Positions 1 through 8,604 of a DNA stretch of 64,000 nucleotides are shown piece by piece. Under the pieces are notes generated by a model, which ran no database searches, was not told the DNA's origin, and saw only the letters and a list, made by a program, of their open reading frames with translations. Position 1 is the stretch's first letter. Each line of letters starts with the position of its first letter. The DNA lies in contig NZ_CP187926.1 of the NCBI RefSeq assembly GCF_049933045.1, positions 124,001 to 188,000 of the forward strand, in the 5' to 3' direction. The stretch is from Pseudocolwellia sp049933045 (GTDB taxonomy: Bacteria; Pseudomonadota; Gammaproteobacteria; Enterobacterales; Alteromonadaceae). Position numbers and translations under genes: made by a program.

Positions 1-147
1 CGTATGTTCGTATTTGATCCAGGCGTTACACTAAATACCTTAGTACGAGCGATTAATGAAGTAGGCGCTGGTCCAGGTGATGTAATGGCAATTCTTGAAG
101 CATTAGATCAAGCTGGTGCCTTACGTGGGGAGTTGGTTGTTATTTAA
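1..147 (+). CDS. flgI: Flagellar P-ring protein FlgI, C-terminal end (partial)
   Basis: The reading frame is open from base 1 and ends at TAA 145-147. It encodes about 48 residues ending in a pattern typical of the FlgI C-terminus (FDPGVTLNTLVRAINEVGAGPGDVMAILEAL, then GALRGELVVI). FlgI forms the periplasmic P ring around the flagellar rod. The placement directly upstream of flgJ (18-base gap) is the usual order flgH-flgI-flgJ-flgK-flgL, so this is very likely the last part of an flg operon that starts outside the window. Only the tail is visible, so integrity of the rest cannot be judged. Confidence 0.9.
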   Translation, partial: RMFVFDPGVTLNTLVRAINEVGAGPGDVMAILEALDQAGALRGELVVI

Positions 148-165
148 TTAACAGCCAATAACACT

Positions 166-1182
166 ATGACTAAACTCACTGATGCGCAAAACTTTCTTGA
201 TGTAAATGGCTTAAACTCGGTTAGACAACAGTCTAAATCAACCGATGAAGGCGAGAAAGAAGCAGCACTTCAAACAGCCGCTAAACAGTTCGAAGCTATA
301 TTTATGCAGATGCTGTTAAAAAGTATGCGAAGTGCGCAAGATGTTTTAGAGTCAGACAGCCCATTCAATTCAGAAACCTCAAAATCATACCGTCAAATGC
401 ACGATCAACAAATGTCGCTAGAGCTATCAGATAACGGTGCTTTAGGTTTGTCAGAGTTGATCGTTAGACAACTTGGCGGAGACAGCGAGAACTTCACACC
501 TCATAGCGTATTAAGAAATGACGGTAACTTAGATTCTCGTGGTAAAAACGTATTCGATTTACAGAATATCAGAGATCCTTTAGTTAAAACGATCAACGAG
601 GATCGTCAAACAACTGACAAAATCAACAGCGAAGTACCAAAATATCTGTCAAAAAATACTACGACAGATAACGATAACAACATTACTGCAAGTAGCCCAT
701 TACAACCTGAATTTAATAACCCTGCAGACTTTATTACAGCCATGACACAACCCGCAAAACAGGTTGAAGCTAAGCTTAATATTCCATTCGAAGTGGTTAT
801 TGCGCAAGCCGCATTAGAAACAGGTTGGGGACAAAAAATAATTAAAACAAATCAAGGTGAAAGCTCTAATAACTTGTTTAATATCAAGGCTGATTCGCGT
901 TGGCAAGGTGATAAAACCACAACCGAAACGTTAGAGTTTGAACAAGGCACCATGATCAAAAAGCGTGAGCCTTTCCGAGTGTATTCATCAATAGCTGAAA
1001 GCGTTAACGATTACGTTAATTTCTTATCTACCAGCGAAAGATATCAACCTGCCTTAGAACAAACATCAAATGTGGAACAGTTTCTGCATACATTACAAGA
1101 TGCTGGCTATGCGACTGATCCTAACTACGCAAAAAAAATCATGGGAACCTTACGCACAGTATCCAGCTTATTAAACAAATAA
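166..1182 (+). CDS. flgJ: Flagellar rod-assembly protein / peptidoglycan hydrolase FlgJ
   Basis: 338 residues in the two-domain layout of dual-function FlgJ. Residues about 35-105 form the rod-binding domain (AAKQFEAIFMQMLLKSMR). Residues about 185-335 form a beta-N-acetylglucosaminidase domain with the motif AQAALETGWGQ, whose Glu218 is the likely catalytic acid, followed by NLFNIKA. FlgJ scaffolds the rod in the periplasm and opens the cell wall for it. The linker between domains (about 110-180) is polar and low in complexity. ATG 166 is 18 bases after flgI. No strong Shine-Dalgarno sequence is seen, which fits translation coupled to flgI. Confidence 0.95.
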   Translation: MTKLTDAQNFLDVNGLNSVRQQSKSTDEGEKEAALQTAAKQFEAIFMQMLLKSMRSAQDVLESDSPFNSETSKSYRQMHDQQMSLELSDNGALGLSELIVRQLGGDSENFTPHSVLRNDGNLDSRGKNVFDLQNIRDPLVKTINEDRQTTDKINSEVPKYLSKNTTTDNDNNITASSPLQPEFNNPADFITAMTQPAKQVEAKLNIPFEVVIAQAALETGWGQKIIKTNQGESSNNLFNIKADSRWQGDKTTTETLEFEQGTMIKKREPFRVYSSIAESVNDYVNFLSTSERYQPALEQTSNVEQFLHTLQDAGYATDPNYAKKIMGTLRTVSSLLNK

Positions 1183-1233
1183 TTATTTATGTTTTACCTA
1201 TTTTTATGATGCTGTTTTACTGGAGGAGATCTT

Positions 1234-3225
1234 ATGACTGTTAATTTATATAATACAGGTGTTAGCGGCTTATTAGCTTCTCAGCAACAACTTGCCACCA
1301 CCGGTAACAACATCGCAAACGTAAATACCGAAGGTTATACCCGCCAACGTGCCGAACAAAATGCAACCACAGGTATATATTCAGGTGGCAACATTATTGG
1401 TAGCGGCACTTATATTGAAGATATTAGCCGCGTATACGACCAATTCTCTTATAAAGAACAACTATTAAGTCAAACCAGCTTAAGCAATGCTGATTCATTA
1501 AATGTTGATTTAGGCCAGTTAGATCAGGTAATGACCTTTTCTGGCGGAGCAATTAATTCATCCATCGAAAGTTTTTACGAAGCAATTAACAGCATTAGTG
1601 ATAATCCAAGTGATCTGGGTTTACGCAACATGGCAATTAGCCAAGCTAAAATATTGAGTGACGATTTAAATGCAATTAACGACGACTTAAACCAAATGGT
1701 TAAATCAACCAATGGTGAAATCGTTGAAATAGCAGACCATATCTCTGATATATCGGTACAAATTGGCAACATTAATGAACAAATTTTATTTAGTCAGCAT
1801 TCAGTACAGGGTCAGCCGAACGATTTATTAGACGCCCGCGACAACTTAGTTAATGAGTTAAGTCAATACACTAGCGTAAATACAATAGTGGACAGTTTGG
1901 GTGTTATGACGGTAATGATTGGCGATGGCGCGACATTAGTTGCCGGTAGCACTTCATTATCAGTGGGTGTACAAGCCGGTGATCCCGATCCAAATCAAAC
2001 CGTTCTTAGTATCGTAGGTCCTAACAGTGCCGTTTATCTTAATGGTTCAAGTGTTGGCGGTGCTTTAGCGGCTAAATACGAATTTAGAGACGAGCATGTA
2101 GCTGAAGTGCAAAGCGAAATGAACCGAATTGCTATGGCAATATCGGGCACTATTAATGACGCTCAGCATTCAGGTTTAGATTTAAATAATGAAGAAGGGC
2201 AAAACTTCTTTACTGATATTAATACACCGCTTTTAGAACAATCACGAGTATTCGCTTCTTCTAAAAATTCAGGTAATTCTGAAGCTACCGTAACCATTAC
2301 AGATATTAGTAAAATACCCACCGATGAATTTATGGTCGAATACAATGGTACTAATTACATCATGACCAACCTAACAGATAATTCAACGCTTGATTTAGGT
2401 ACACAAGGATCTATTAATAGCAATGCAATGGATACTTACGGTTTTCAATTTAATGAAGAGTCAGGTACACCACAAGCCGGTGATGTTTTTATCATAAAAC
2501 CAGCACACAACAGTGCTGCGCTTATGGGAGTTACTTTAACTCAAGCTTCTGGTGTTGCAGCCAGTTCAGCAATTGAGGTTACTGCATCTAATACAAATAA
2601 AGGTGGCGCATCAGTTGAAATTACCAATGTTAGTAGTGCTACAGACGCTCAGCAATATGCGATAGATAATAACTTAGCCGTAGAAATTTATGAAACGACT
2701 TCAGGCTCATTTGAATACCGTGTTTATAACTCAGTAACATCAGCAGACATTATACCTGCAGAGAGTTACGTCCCAGGTTCAGGTACAACGGTGCAAATTC
2801 CACCGTCACCAGCAACAGCTATTTTTGAAATAGAAGTTGATGGACTTCCTTCTGGGTCAAGTGCGGCAGCACCAGAAATATTCTCTATAGCTGATGCTTT
2901 TGGAACGGGTAATAACGGTAATTCTGTAGCTTTAGGATTAACGCAAGAGCAAGGCATTCTTAATGGCGGTAAAAACTCATTTACCCAAGGCTTAAGTATA
3001 TCAACTGCAACAGTAGGTTCAGCCGCTAAATCAGCAGAGCTAACCGAAAGCACAGCTCAAGCTCTATTCACGCAAGCCTATAATCGAAATCAATCTACAT
3101 CAGGTGTAAACCTCGATGAAGAAGCCGCTAACTTATTAAAATATCAACAAGCTTATCAAGCCGCTTCTCAGATTATATCAACCGCAAATACCATTTTTGA
3201 CACATTACTTGCAGCCGTAAGGTAG
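1234..3225 (+). CDS. flgK: Flagellar hook-associated protein 1 FlgK (HAP1)
   Basis: 663 residues. The N-terminus (LYNTGVSGLLASQQQLATTGNNIANVNTEGYTRQ) carries the flagellar rod-family ANN-type motif (NNIANVNTEGY). The C-terminus (SGVNLDEEAANLLKYQQAYQAASQIISTANTIFDTLL) is the matching coiled-coil end. FlgK is the first junction ring between hook and filament. A clear Shine-Dalgarno sequence (GGAGGAG) precedes ATG 1234. The gene is longer than enteric FlgK (about 550 residues), the extra length lying in the variable middle, as is common in marine Gammaproteobacteria. It is followed 9 bases later by flgL, so the two are co-transcribed. Confidence 0.96.
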   Translation: MTVNLYNTGVSGLLASQQQLATTGNNIANVNTEGYTRQRAEQNATTGIYSGGNIIGSGTYIEDISRVYDQFSYKEQLLSQTSLSNADSLNVDLGQLDQVMTFSGGAINSSIESFYEAINSISDNPSDLGLRNMAISQAKILSDDLNAINDDLNQMVKSTNGEIVEIADHISDISVQIGNINEQILFSQHSVQGQPNDLLDARDNLVNELSQYTSVNTIVDSLGVMTVMIGDGATLVAGSTSLSVGVQAGDPDPNQTVLSIVGPNSAVYLNGSSVGGALAAKYEFRDEHVAEVQSEMNRIAMAISGTINDAQHSGLDLNNEEGQNFFTDINTPLLEQSRVFASSKNSGNSEATVTITDISKIPTDEFMVEYNGTNYIMTNLTDNSTLDLGTQGSINSNAMDTYGFQFNEESGTPQAGDVFIIKPAHNSAALMGVTLTQASGVAASSAIEVTASNTNKGGASVEITNVSSATDAQQYAIDNNLAVEIYETTSGSFEYRVYNSVTSADIIPAESYVPGSGTTVQIPPSPATAIFEIEVDGLPSGSSAAAPEIFSIADAFGTGNNGNSVALGLTQEQGILNGGKNSFTQGLSISTATVGSAAKSAELTESTAQALFTQAYNRNQSTSGVNLDEEAANLLKYQQAYQAASQIISTANTIFDTLLAAVR

Positions 3226-3234
3226 GAGTATTTT

Positions 3235-4446
3235 ATGAGAGTTTCTACAGCGCAATTTTATTATCAAAATGGTTTGCAAATGTCGCAAACGCAATCTTTG
3301 GTAAACGACCAGTCAGCTTATATATCAAGTGGTAAAGCAGTTCTTACTGCAAAAGACGATGCTGTATCTTACGGTGCTTTAGCCGGTTATAAAGAAGAAC
3401 TAGCTTCAATCGAACGCTATAAAAGTAATATTGTACAAGCGGAAAGCCGAAATGGATTACAAGATACGTTATTAGGTAGCAGCACCAATGTGCTAAATGA
3501 GCTACGCGACTTAATGTTAGAAGCAAATAACGGTGCTCGTTCAGACGAAGATCTACATTCCATTGCTCAACAGTTAGAGCAAGGTTTAGAAGAAATGCTC
3601 GACATTGCCAATACCCAAGATGAAACGGGTACGTATATATTTTCAGGTTACCAAGTTGAAACGCAGCCTTTTTCTGTAGAACCCGATAACAGCGTTAATT
3701 ATAACGGCGACAATGGTGTACGCGAACTACAAATAGCTACAAACATTTTTGTTCCTATAAATCAGTCGGGCGAACAAGTTTTTCAAAATATAGCCAATGC
3801 TACAGGCGACTTTTCAGCGAACTATACAACAAATGAGTCGGGCGTTTCACTGACCTCGGCAAACATTACCGATCGTGAAGCATATAATAATGCGAGCAAT
3901 AACCCGCAAGATTATACCTTTACTTTTTCAGAACCTGATGTATTAACCGTTACTGATTCGGCAACACCAGCTAATGTTGTTCATTCAACACCTTATGTTG
4001 CAGGGCAAACAATTGCCTTTGAAGGTATTGAAGTACAGCTAAACGGCAATCCTTTACCGGGTGACGAATTTACTATCACCCCTGAAAGCGAAGTAAGCCT
4101 GTTTGCTAACATCAAAAATGCAATTGACTGGTTAAATGCAGGTAGCGACTCAGGATCTACAGAGCAAGGGCAAGTCGACTTTAATACCATATTAGATCAA
4201 TTTAACAACACCTTGAACCATATAACCTACCAACGCGCTGAAGCGGGTATAAACCTTCAACAAATAGAGCGTCAAGAAAATACCCATTTAGATACCGCAC
4301 TTTATTTAGAACAAGGTAGAAGTCAAATTGAAGACTTAGATTATGCTGAAGCTGTTTCAGCTTTCGAACAATCTCAGCTGGCTTTACAAGCGGCGCAGCA
4401 AACGTTTACACAAATACAAAGTATGAGTTTATTTAATTATATTTAA
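3235..4446 (+). CDS. flgL: Flagellar hook-associated protein 3 FlgL (HAP3)
   Basis: 403 residues. The N-terminus (MRVSTAQFYYQNGLQMSQTQSLV) and the C-terminal helix (YAEAVSAFEQSQLALQAAQQTFTQIQSMSLFNYI) match the flagellin-like ends of FlgL, the second hook-filament junction protein. Its export would use the flagellar type III apparatus encoded downstream. It starts 9 bases after the flgK stop with a nearby AGGAG, so it is the last gene of the flgI-J-K-L run. No convincing terminator follows; the 153-base gap to the flagellin instead contains a sigma-54 type promoter. Confidence 0.95.
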   Translation: MRVSTAQFYYQNGLQMSQTQSLVNDQSAYISSGKAVLTAKDDAVSYGALAGYKEELASIERYKSNIVQAESRNGLQDTLLGSSTNVLNELRDLMLEANNGARSDEDLHSIAQQLEQGLEEMLDIANTQDETGTYIFSGYQVETQPFSVEPDNSVNYNGDNGVRELQIATNIFVPINQSGEQVFQNIANATGDFSANYTTNESGVSLTSANITDREAYNNASNNPQDYTFTFSEPDVLTVTDSATPANVVHSTPYVAGQTIAFEGIEVQLNGNPLPGDEFTITPESEVSLFANIKNAIDWLNAGSDSGSTEQGQVDFNTILDQFNNTLNHITYQRAEAGINLQQIERQENTHLDTALYLEQGRSQIEDLDYAEAVSAFEQSQLALQAAQQTFTQIQSMSLFNYI

Positions 4447-4472
4447 CCTTTTTATTTATTAAATATTCTTTT

Positions 4473-4488
4473 TGGCAAGTGTTTTGCA
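4473..4488 (+). promoter_or_regulatory. Sigma-54 (RpoN) -24/-12 promoter of the first flagellin gene
   Basis: TGGCAAGTGTTTTGCA matches the RpoN consensus TGGCAC-N5-TTGCW, with the key GG (4474-4475) and GC (4486-4487) 12 bases apart. Transcription would start near 4500, about 100 bases before the flagellin ATG. In Vibrio the major flagellin flaA has a FlrC-dependent sigma-54 promoter in the same position. The match is seen in the sequence; activity and the activator are inferred. Confidence 0.75.
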
Positions 4489-4599
4489 TTTTAAAAGTTA
4501 GTTCCGCATAAATGTGGAAAGTAAGAGGCTTTAATTTTATTAGCTTCTAATTACATAAAATTTATTTAAGCAATTATTTAAACATTAGGAGTTTATATT

Positions 4600-6072
4600 A
4601 TGGCTTTATCTGTCGTAACAAATACATCATCATTGAATGCCCAACGTAACCTATCTAGTTCAAGCGATGCTTTAGCTACTTCAATGGAACGTTTATCATC
4701 CGGTATGCGTATCAACAGCGCAAAAGATGATGCCGCAGGCTTGCAAATTGCAAATCGTTTAACTTCGCAAATAAATGGTTTAGGTGTTGCTCAACGAAAT
4801 GCTAACGATGGTATTTCAATGGCACAAACAGCTGAAGGTGCAATGCAAGAATCTACCAATATCTTACAGCGTATGCGTGATTTAGCTTTACAAGCCGCAA
4901 ATGGTTCAAATAGCGATGAGGATCGCGCCGCTTTACAAAAAGAAGTGTCTGCCTTACAAACAGAATTAACGCGAATTTCAGATACAACCTCTTTTGGTGA
5001 TCAAAAACTTATAGATGGGTCGTTTGGTTCTAAGTCTTTTCAAGTGGGGGCGAACTCTAATGAAACAATTAATGTTAACTTAAGTAGTACAGCTGCTTCT
5101 GATATTGGTGCTTTTGAGCTTACTTTAGCTGGTGCAGCTGGTTCAGCTTTAGGCCTTGGTAGAGCATCTGCTGCGGCAGATGATGACGCAGCATCGGATA
5201 ACGGTGTTGCAGGTGGTGCTTTAAGTATTAATGGTACAGCTTTAACAACAGCGCCAATCGCTGGTGATAGCGCTGAAGAAATAGCAACAAAAATTAATGC
5301 GATTAGAACTGAAACAGGTGTTACCGCAGATGCTAGAACACAAGCCGAACTAGCAGTTAGTGCTGTAGGTACTATGTCTTTTGATTTGAATGGAACAACT
5401 GTTTCTGCCAATAACTCAGACATTACAGACTTATCCGAGCTAACAGAAGCTATAAATGCGGTATCGGGCGATACAGGCATTACAGCGTTTAATAATGGTG
5501 GTACGGTTACATTAACGGATGAAAGTGGTGCCGATATTAGTATCGCTGATGTTACATCTGCGAATGGCGATTTAACGGTAGCTGGGTTAGATCAAAATGG
5601 TGGCTCCCAAAGCACACCTATATCTTTAGATGGTCAAGGTACAACTGCAGATTCAACAACTGTTGCGGGTAGTGTTAAATTAAGCTCAACTAATTCATTC
5701 TCTACCGTAACGGCTGTAGATGCAGATTTTGGAGCTGACGAAACTTCGTTATTAAATTCAGTATCTACAATTAATGTATCACTAGCATCTGGTGCTCAAT
5801 CAGCTATTGATGTTATTGATGGAGCATTAGCTCAAATTGATGAGCAGCGAGCAGATTTAGGTGCAATACAAAACCGCTTTAGTCATACTATTAGTAACTT
5901 AGCTAATATTTCTGAGAATGTGTCAGCTTCTCGAAGTCGAATTCAAGATACAGACTTTGCAGTAGAAACTGCGATGATGACAAAAAATCAAATATTACAA
6001 CAAGCGGGCACGTCAATTTTATCGCAAGCGAATCAAATACCACAAGCAGCAATAAGCCTGCTAGGTGGTTAA
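4600..6072 (+). CDS. Flagellin (first of two paralogues)
   Basis: 490 residues, the filament subunit. The N-terminal D0/D1 region (ALSVVTNTSSLNAQRNLSSSSDALATSMERLSSGMRINSAKDDAAGLQIANRL) and the C-terminal region (AIDVIDGALAQIDEQRADLGAIQNRFSHTISNLANISENVSASRSRIQDTDFAVE) are conserved. A variable Ala/Thr/Asp-rich middle (about 170-390) forms the outer domains. The protein is closely similar to the second flagellin at 6537. TAGGAG lies upstream of ATG 4600. A sigma-54 type promoter precedes it and a strong terminator follows, so it is probably monocistronic. Flagellin paralogues are named flaA, flaB or fliC in different genera, so no symbol is assigned. Confidence 0.96.
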   Translation: MALSVVTNTSSLNAQRNLSSSSDALATSMERLSSGMRINSAKDDAAGLQIANRLTSQINGLGVAQRNANDGISMAQTAEGAMQESTNILQRMRDLALQAANGSNSDEDRAALQKEVSALQTELTRISDTTSFGDQKLIDGSFGSKSFQVGANSNETINVNLSSTAASDIGAFELTLAGAAGSALGLGRASAAADDDAASDNGVAGGALSINGTALTTAPIAGDSAEEIATKINAIRTETGVTADARTQAELAVSAVGTMSFDLNGTTVSANNSDITDLSELTEAINAVSGDTGITAFNNGGTVTLTDESGADISIADVTSANGDLTVAGLDQNGGSQSTPISLDGQGTTADSTTVAGSVKLSSTNSFSTVTAVDADFGADETSLLNSVSTINVSLASGAQSAIDVIDGALAQIDEQRADLGAIQNRFSHTISNLANISENVSASRSRIQDTDFAVETAMMTKNQILQQAGTSILSQANQIPQAAISLLGG

Positions 6073-6124
6073 TTATTAATGTTTTAATTTAGTTCAACTA
6101 AATATTAAAAATATTTAATGTAAG

Positions 6125-6152
6125 AAAGGCTGATATCACATCAGCCTTTTTT
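6125..6152 (+). terminator. Rho-independent terminator after the first flagellin
   Basis: A perfect 10-bp stem, AAAGGCTGAT (6125-6134) with ATCAGCCTTT (6140-6149), closes a 5-base loop and runs into a U tract (T 6147-6152). It would end the first flagellin transcript and keep it separate from the second flagellin. Confidence 0.9.
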
Positions 6153-6422
6153 ACATCTGTTGTTATATAAAGTAAAGATTAAGTATAAAGCGAGGTGTTT
6201 TATTTAGTCAGACTGAAGAGAACTAAACATACAAATGTTACTAAGCTTGTTTAAAGTCTAATTAGGCTTATAGAATGGTATTAATGCATTAGCTAAGAGC
6301 GTTTAATTACTTATTTTAAAGTGATGTAATAAAAAATTAAGGTAATAAAAATAAATATTCATATTAAATTCTCTTTATTTTAATGGTTTAACCTCAAAGA
6401 TAAGTTATTTAGTAAAAAAGAT

Positions 6423-6449
6423 TAAAGTTATTTTTAGCGCTGCCGTTAC
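6423..6449 (+). promoter_or_regulatory. Sigma-28 (FliA) type promoter of the second flagellin
   Basis: TAAAGTTA (6423-6430), 11 bases, GCCGTTAC (6442-6449) is close to the FliA consensus TAAAGTTT-N11-GCCGATAA. The predicted start near 6457 leaves a leader of about 80 bases. fliA itself is at 34809 in this window. The match is seen; use by FliA is inferred. Confidence 0.75.
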
Positions 6450-6536
6450 TGTAATTAGCACGGGGCTGAAGTTGTAAATTTAAAGCTCCGAAGTTTAAAA
6501 TTAACCACATATTATTTTGTACTTAGGAGTATCACC

Positions 6537-8006
6537 ATGGCTTTATCAGTAATCACTAACTCAGCATCATTAAACGCTCAACGTAACCTTTCAAGCTCAA
6601 GCGACGCTTTAGCAACGTCAATGGAACGTTTATCATCAGGTATGCGTATTAATAGCGCAAAAGATGATGCCGCAGGTCTACAAATTTCAAACCGTTTAAC
6701 GTCACAAATAAATGGTTTAGGCGTAGCACAACGAAATGCTAACGACGGTATTTCAATGGCACAAACTGCTGAAGGCGCAATGCAAGAATCTACAAGTATT
6801 TTACAACGTATGCGTGATTTAGCACTTCAATCGGCTAACGGTTCTAACTCAGATGAAGATCGCGCCGCTTTACAAACAGAAGTAGCCGCTTTACAAACAG
6901 AGTTAACGCGAATTTCAGACACTACGTCTTTTGGTAATACACAGTTATTAGATGGCTCTTTTGGTTCTAGATCTTTCCAAGTGGGTGCTAATGCAAATGA
7001 AACTATAAATGTTAACCTGAAAAGTGTAGCCGCTTCTGATATTGGTTCTTTTCAACTTACTTTAGCTGGCGCAGCTGGTTCAGCTTTAGGTTTAGGACGT
7101 GCTTCTGCTGCGGTAGATACTGACGCACTATCGAATAACGGTGTTACAGGTGGTGCTTTAAGTCTTAATGGTACAGCTTTAACAACAGCGCCAGCCGCTG
7201 CTGATAGCGCTGAAGAAATAGCAACTAAAATTAACGCGGTTAGAACTGAAACAGGTGTTACCGCAGATGCTAGAACACAAGCTCAACTTTCTGTTACAGC
7301 AACAGGTACTATGTCTTTTGACTTAAATGGAACAACTGTCTCAGCAAATAACTCAGATATTACTGATTTGTCAGAGTTAACAGAAGCGATAAATGCGGTA
7401 TCGGGTGATACGGGTATAACAGCATTTAACGATGGTGGTACGGTTACATTAACAGATGAAAGTGGTGCCGATATTAGCATTGCTGATGTTACATCAACAA
7501 CCGGAGATCTAAATGTACAAGGGCTTGATCATGATGGTACAGTTCAAACCGTAGCTATAAGTTTAGATGGCCAACTTGCAGCGGCAGATTCAACGACTAT
7601 TGCCGGTAGTATTAAGCTTAGCTCAACAGATTCATTTTCTACCGTAACAGCTACAGATGGCGATTTAGGAATTGATGGTGTATCAACATTAGCGCAAATA
7701 TCTGATGTTGATTTAGCCACGCAAGATGGTGCTCAGTCAGCTATAGATGTTATTGACGGTGCATTAGCTCAAATTGATAGCCAAAGAGCAGATTTAGGTG
7801 CGGTTCAAAATCGTTTCAGTCATACACTTAGTAACTTAGCTAATATATCTGAAAACGTATCAGCATCACGTAGTCGAATTCAAGATACTGACTTTGCTAC
7901 AGAAACAGCAACTATGACTAAAAACCAAATACTACAACAAGCAGGTACATCAATTTTAGCGCAAGCTAACCAATTACCTCAAGCAGCATTAAGCTTATTA
8001 GGTTAA
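6537..8006 (+). CDS. Flagellin (second paralogue)
   Basis: 489 residues. The conserved ends are nearly the same as in the 4600-6072 flagellin (ALSVITNSASLNAQRNLSSSSDALATS at the N-terminus; QDTDFATETATMTKNQILQQAGTSILAQANQLPQAALSLLG at the C-terminus). The middle (about 175-385) differs more, apart from a strongly conserved block at about residues 260-325. It is a filament subunit, exported by the type III apparatus and capped by FliD. AGGAG precedes ATG 6537. It has its own sigma-28 type promoter and terminator, so it is regulated apart from its neighbour. Confidence 0.96.
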   Translation: MALSVITNSASLNAQRNLSSSSDALATSMERLSSGMRINSAKDDAAGLQISNRLTSQINGLGVAQRNANDGISMAQTAEGAMQESTSILQRMRDLALQSANGSNSDEDRAALQTEVAALQTELTRISDTTSFGNTQLLDGSFGSRSFQVGANANETINVNLKSVAASDIGSFQLTLAGAAGSALGLGRASAAVDTDALSNNGVTGGALSLNGTALTTAPAAADSAEEIATKINAVRTETGVTADARTQAQLSVTATGTMSFDLNGTTVSANNSDITDLSELTEAINAVSGDTGITAFNDGGTVTLTDESGADISIADVTSTTGDLNVQGLDHDGTVQTVAISLDGQLAAADSTTIAGSIKLSSTDSFSTVTATDGDLGIDGVSTLAQISDVDLATQDGAQSAIDVIDGALAQIDSQRADLGAVQNRFSHTLSNLANISENVSASRSRIQDTDFATETATMTKNQILQQAGTSILAQANQLPQAALSLLG

Positions 8007-8038
8007 TAGGTAGCGTTTCTGCATAATTGAGTTATAAA

Positions 8039-8052
8039 TAACGTTAACGTTA
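8039..8052. repeat. Perfect 14-bp palindrome downstream of the second flagellin
   Basis: TAACGTTAACGTTA reads the same on both strands with no spacer. It lies 33 bases after the flagellin stop and just before the terminator. A spacerless palindrome is a poor RNA hairpin but a plausible protein-binding site. No known operator is recognised. Confidence 0.5.
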
Positions 8053-8068
8053 GTAGCTCAAATAAACT

Positions 8069-8102
8069 GGAAGGCCTATCTAAGATAGCGTCTTCCTTTT
8101 TT
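8069..8102 (+). terminator. Rho-independent terminator after the second flagellin
   Basis: GGAAG (8069-8073) and CTATC (8076-8080) pair with GATAG (8084-8088) and TCTTCC (8091-8096) around a 3-base loop with a small internal bulge. A run of six T follows (8097-8102). It separates the second flagellin from flaG. Confidence 0.8.
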
Positions 8103-8163
8103 CGTTTTATATTACTCTACTTAAGCCCTAAATATATGTTGGGATTAAACGAAGGAGATTATA

Positions 8164-8535
8164 ATGAATACAATGATAAATAATTCAGCTGTCGACTTAA
8201 CCGTTAACGATGTTAATACTAAAAATAACATCGCGAATAAACAGATAGAGCAAGAAGTAGTTAAAAGCGTTCAAGTTCAAGAAGTCGAAACGGAAGAACC
8301 TGCAAATATTACCGTTAAGCAACTAGAAATGGTGGCGCAACAATTGCAGGAATTTGTTGGTGGTATGAATAAAGGTTTAGAGTTTTTAGTCGATAAAGAT
8401 TCAGGCCGCGATGTGATTAAAGTTATAGACAAAACAAGTGGTGATATATTAAAACAATATCCCTCAGAAGAAGTGCTAAGCTTAGTGTCTAAGCTTTCTG
8501 AAGCGACAGGTTCTTTTGTTAATGAAGAAGTTTAA
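8164..8535 (+). CDS. flaG: FlaG family flagellar protein
   Basis: 123 residues. The C-terminal half (LQEFVGGMNKGLEFLVDKDSGRDVIKVIDKTSGDILKQYPSEEVLSLVSKLSE) is the FlaG domain. The N-terminal half is a polar, probably disordered tail. FlaG proteins are encoded next to fliD in polar-flagellated bacteria and affect filament length; the molecular mechanism is not well settled. AAGGAG precedes ATG 8164. The position between flagellin and fliD is the usual one. Confidence 0.9.
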   Translation: MNTMINNSAVDLTVNDVNTKNNIANKQIEQEVVKSVQVQEVETEEPANITVKQLEMVAQQLQEFVGGMNKGLEFLVDKDSGRDVIKVIDKTSGDILKQYPSEEVLSLVSKLSEATGSFVNEEV

Positions 8536-8594
8536 TTATAATACCACAACGTTATTTTTTATGTTTATCTAGCAAGTGTTACTAAGTTCAGCTC

Positions 8595-8600
8595 GAGGAG
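8595..8600 (+). promoter_or_regulatory. Shine-Dalgarno sequence that marks the unusual fliD start
   Basis: GAGGAG is followed 4, 7 and 10 bases later by in-frame ATT (8605), ATC (8608) and ATA (8611). No ATG, GTG or TTG occurs in frame until TTG 8722, so this strong ribosome site argues for initiation at one of the rare codons. Confidence 0.7.
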
Positions 8601-8604
8601 AATT

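Larger units (their letters stand above)
6073..6536. other. Intergenic region between the two flagellin genes
   Basis: 464 AT-rich bases without a credible ORF. Held here are a rho-independent terminator just after the first flagellin (6125-6152) and a sigma-28 type promoter (6423-6449) ahead of the second. The stretch between them (about 6153-6420) shows nothing I can name. Confidence 0.7.

Noticed and set aside
5040..5480. 146-residue antisense frame within the first flagellin
   Set aside because: It mirrors the repetitive Ala/Thr/Asp coding of the flagellin. Only a shorter 65-codon antisense frame lies over the matching part of the second flagellin. It has no recognisable domain and no ribosome site.
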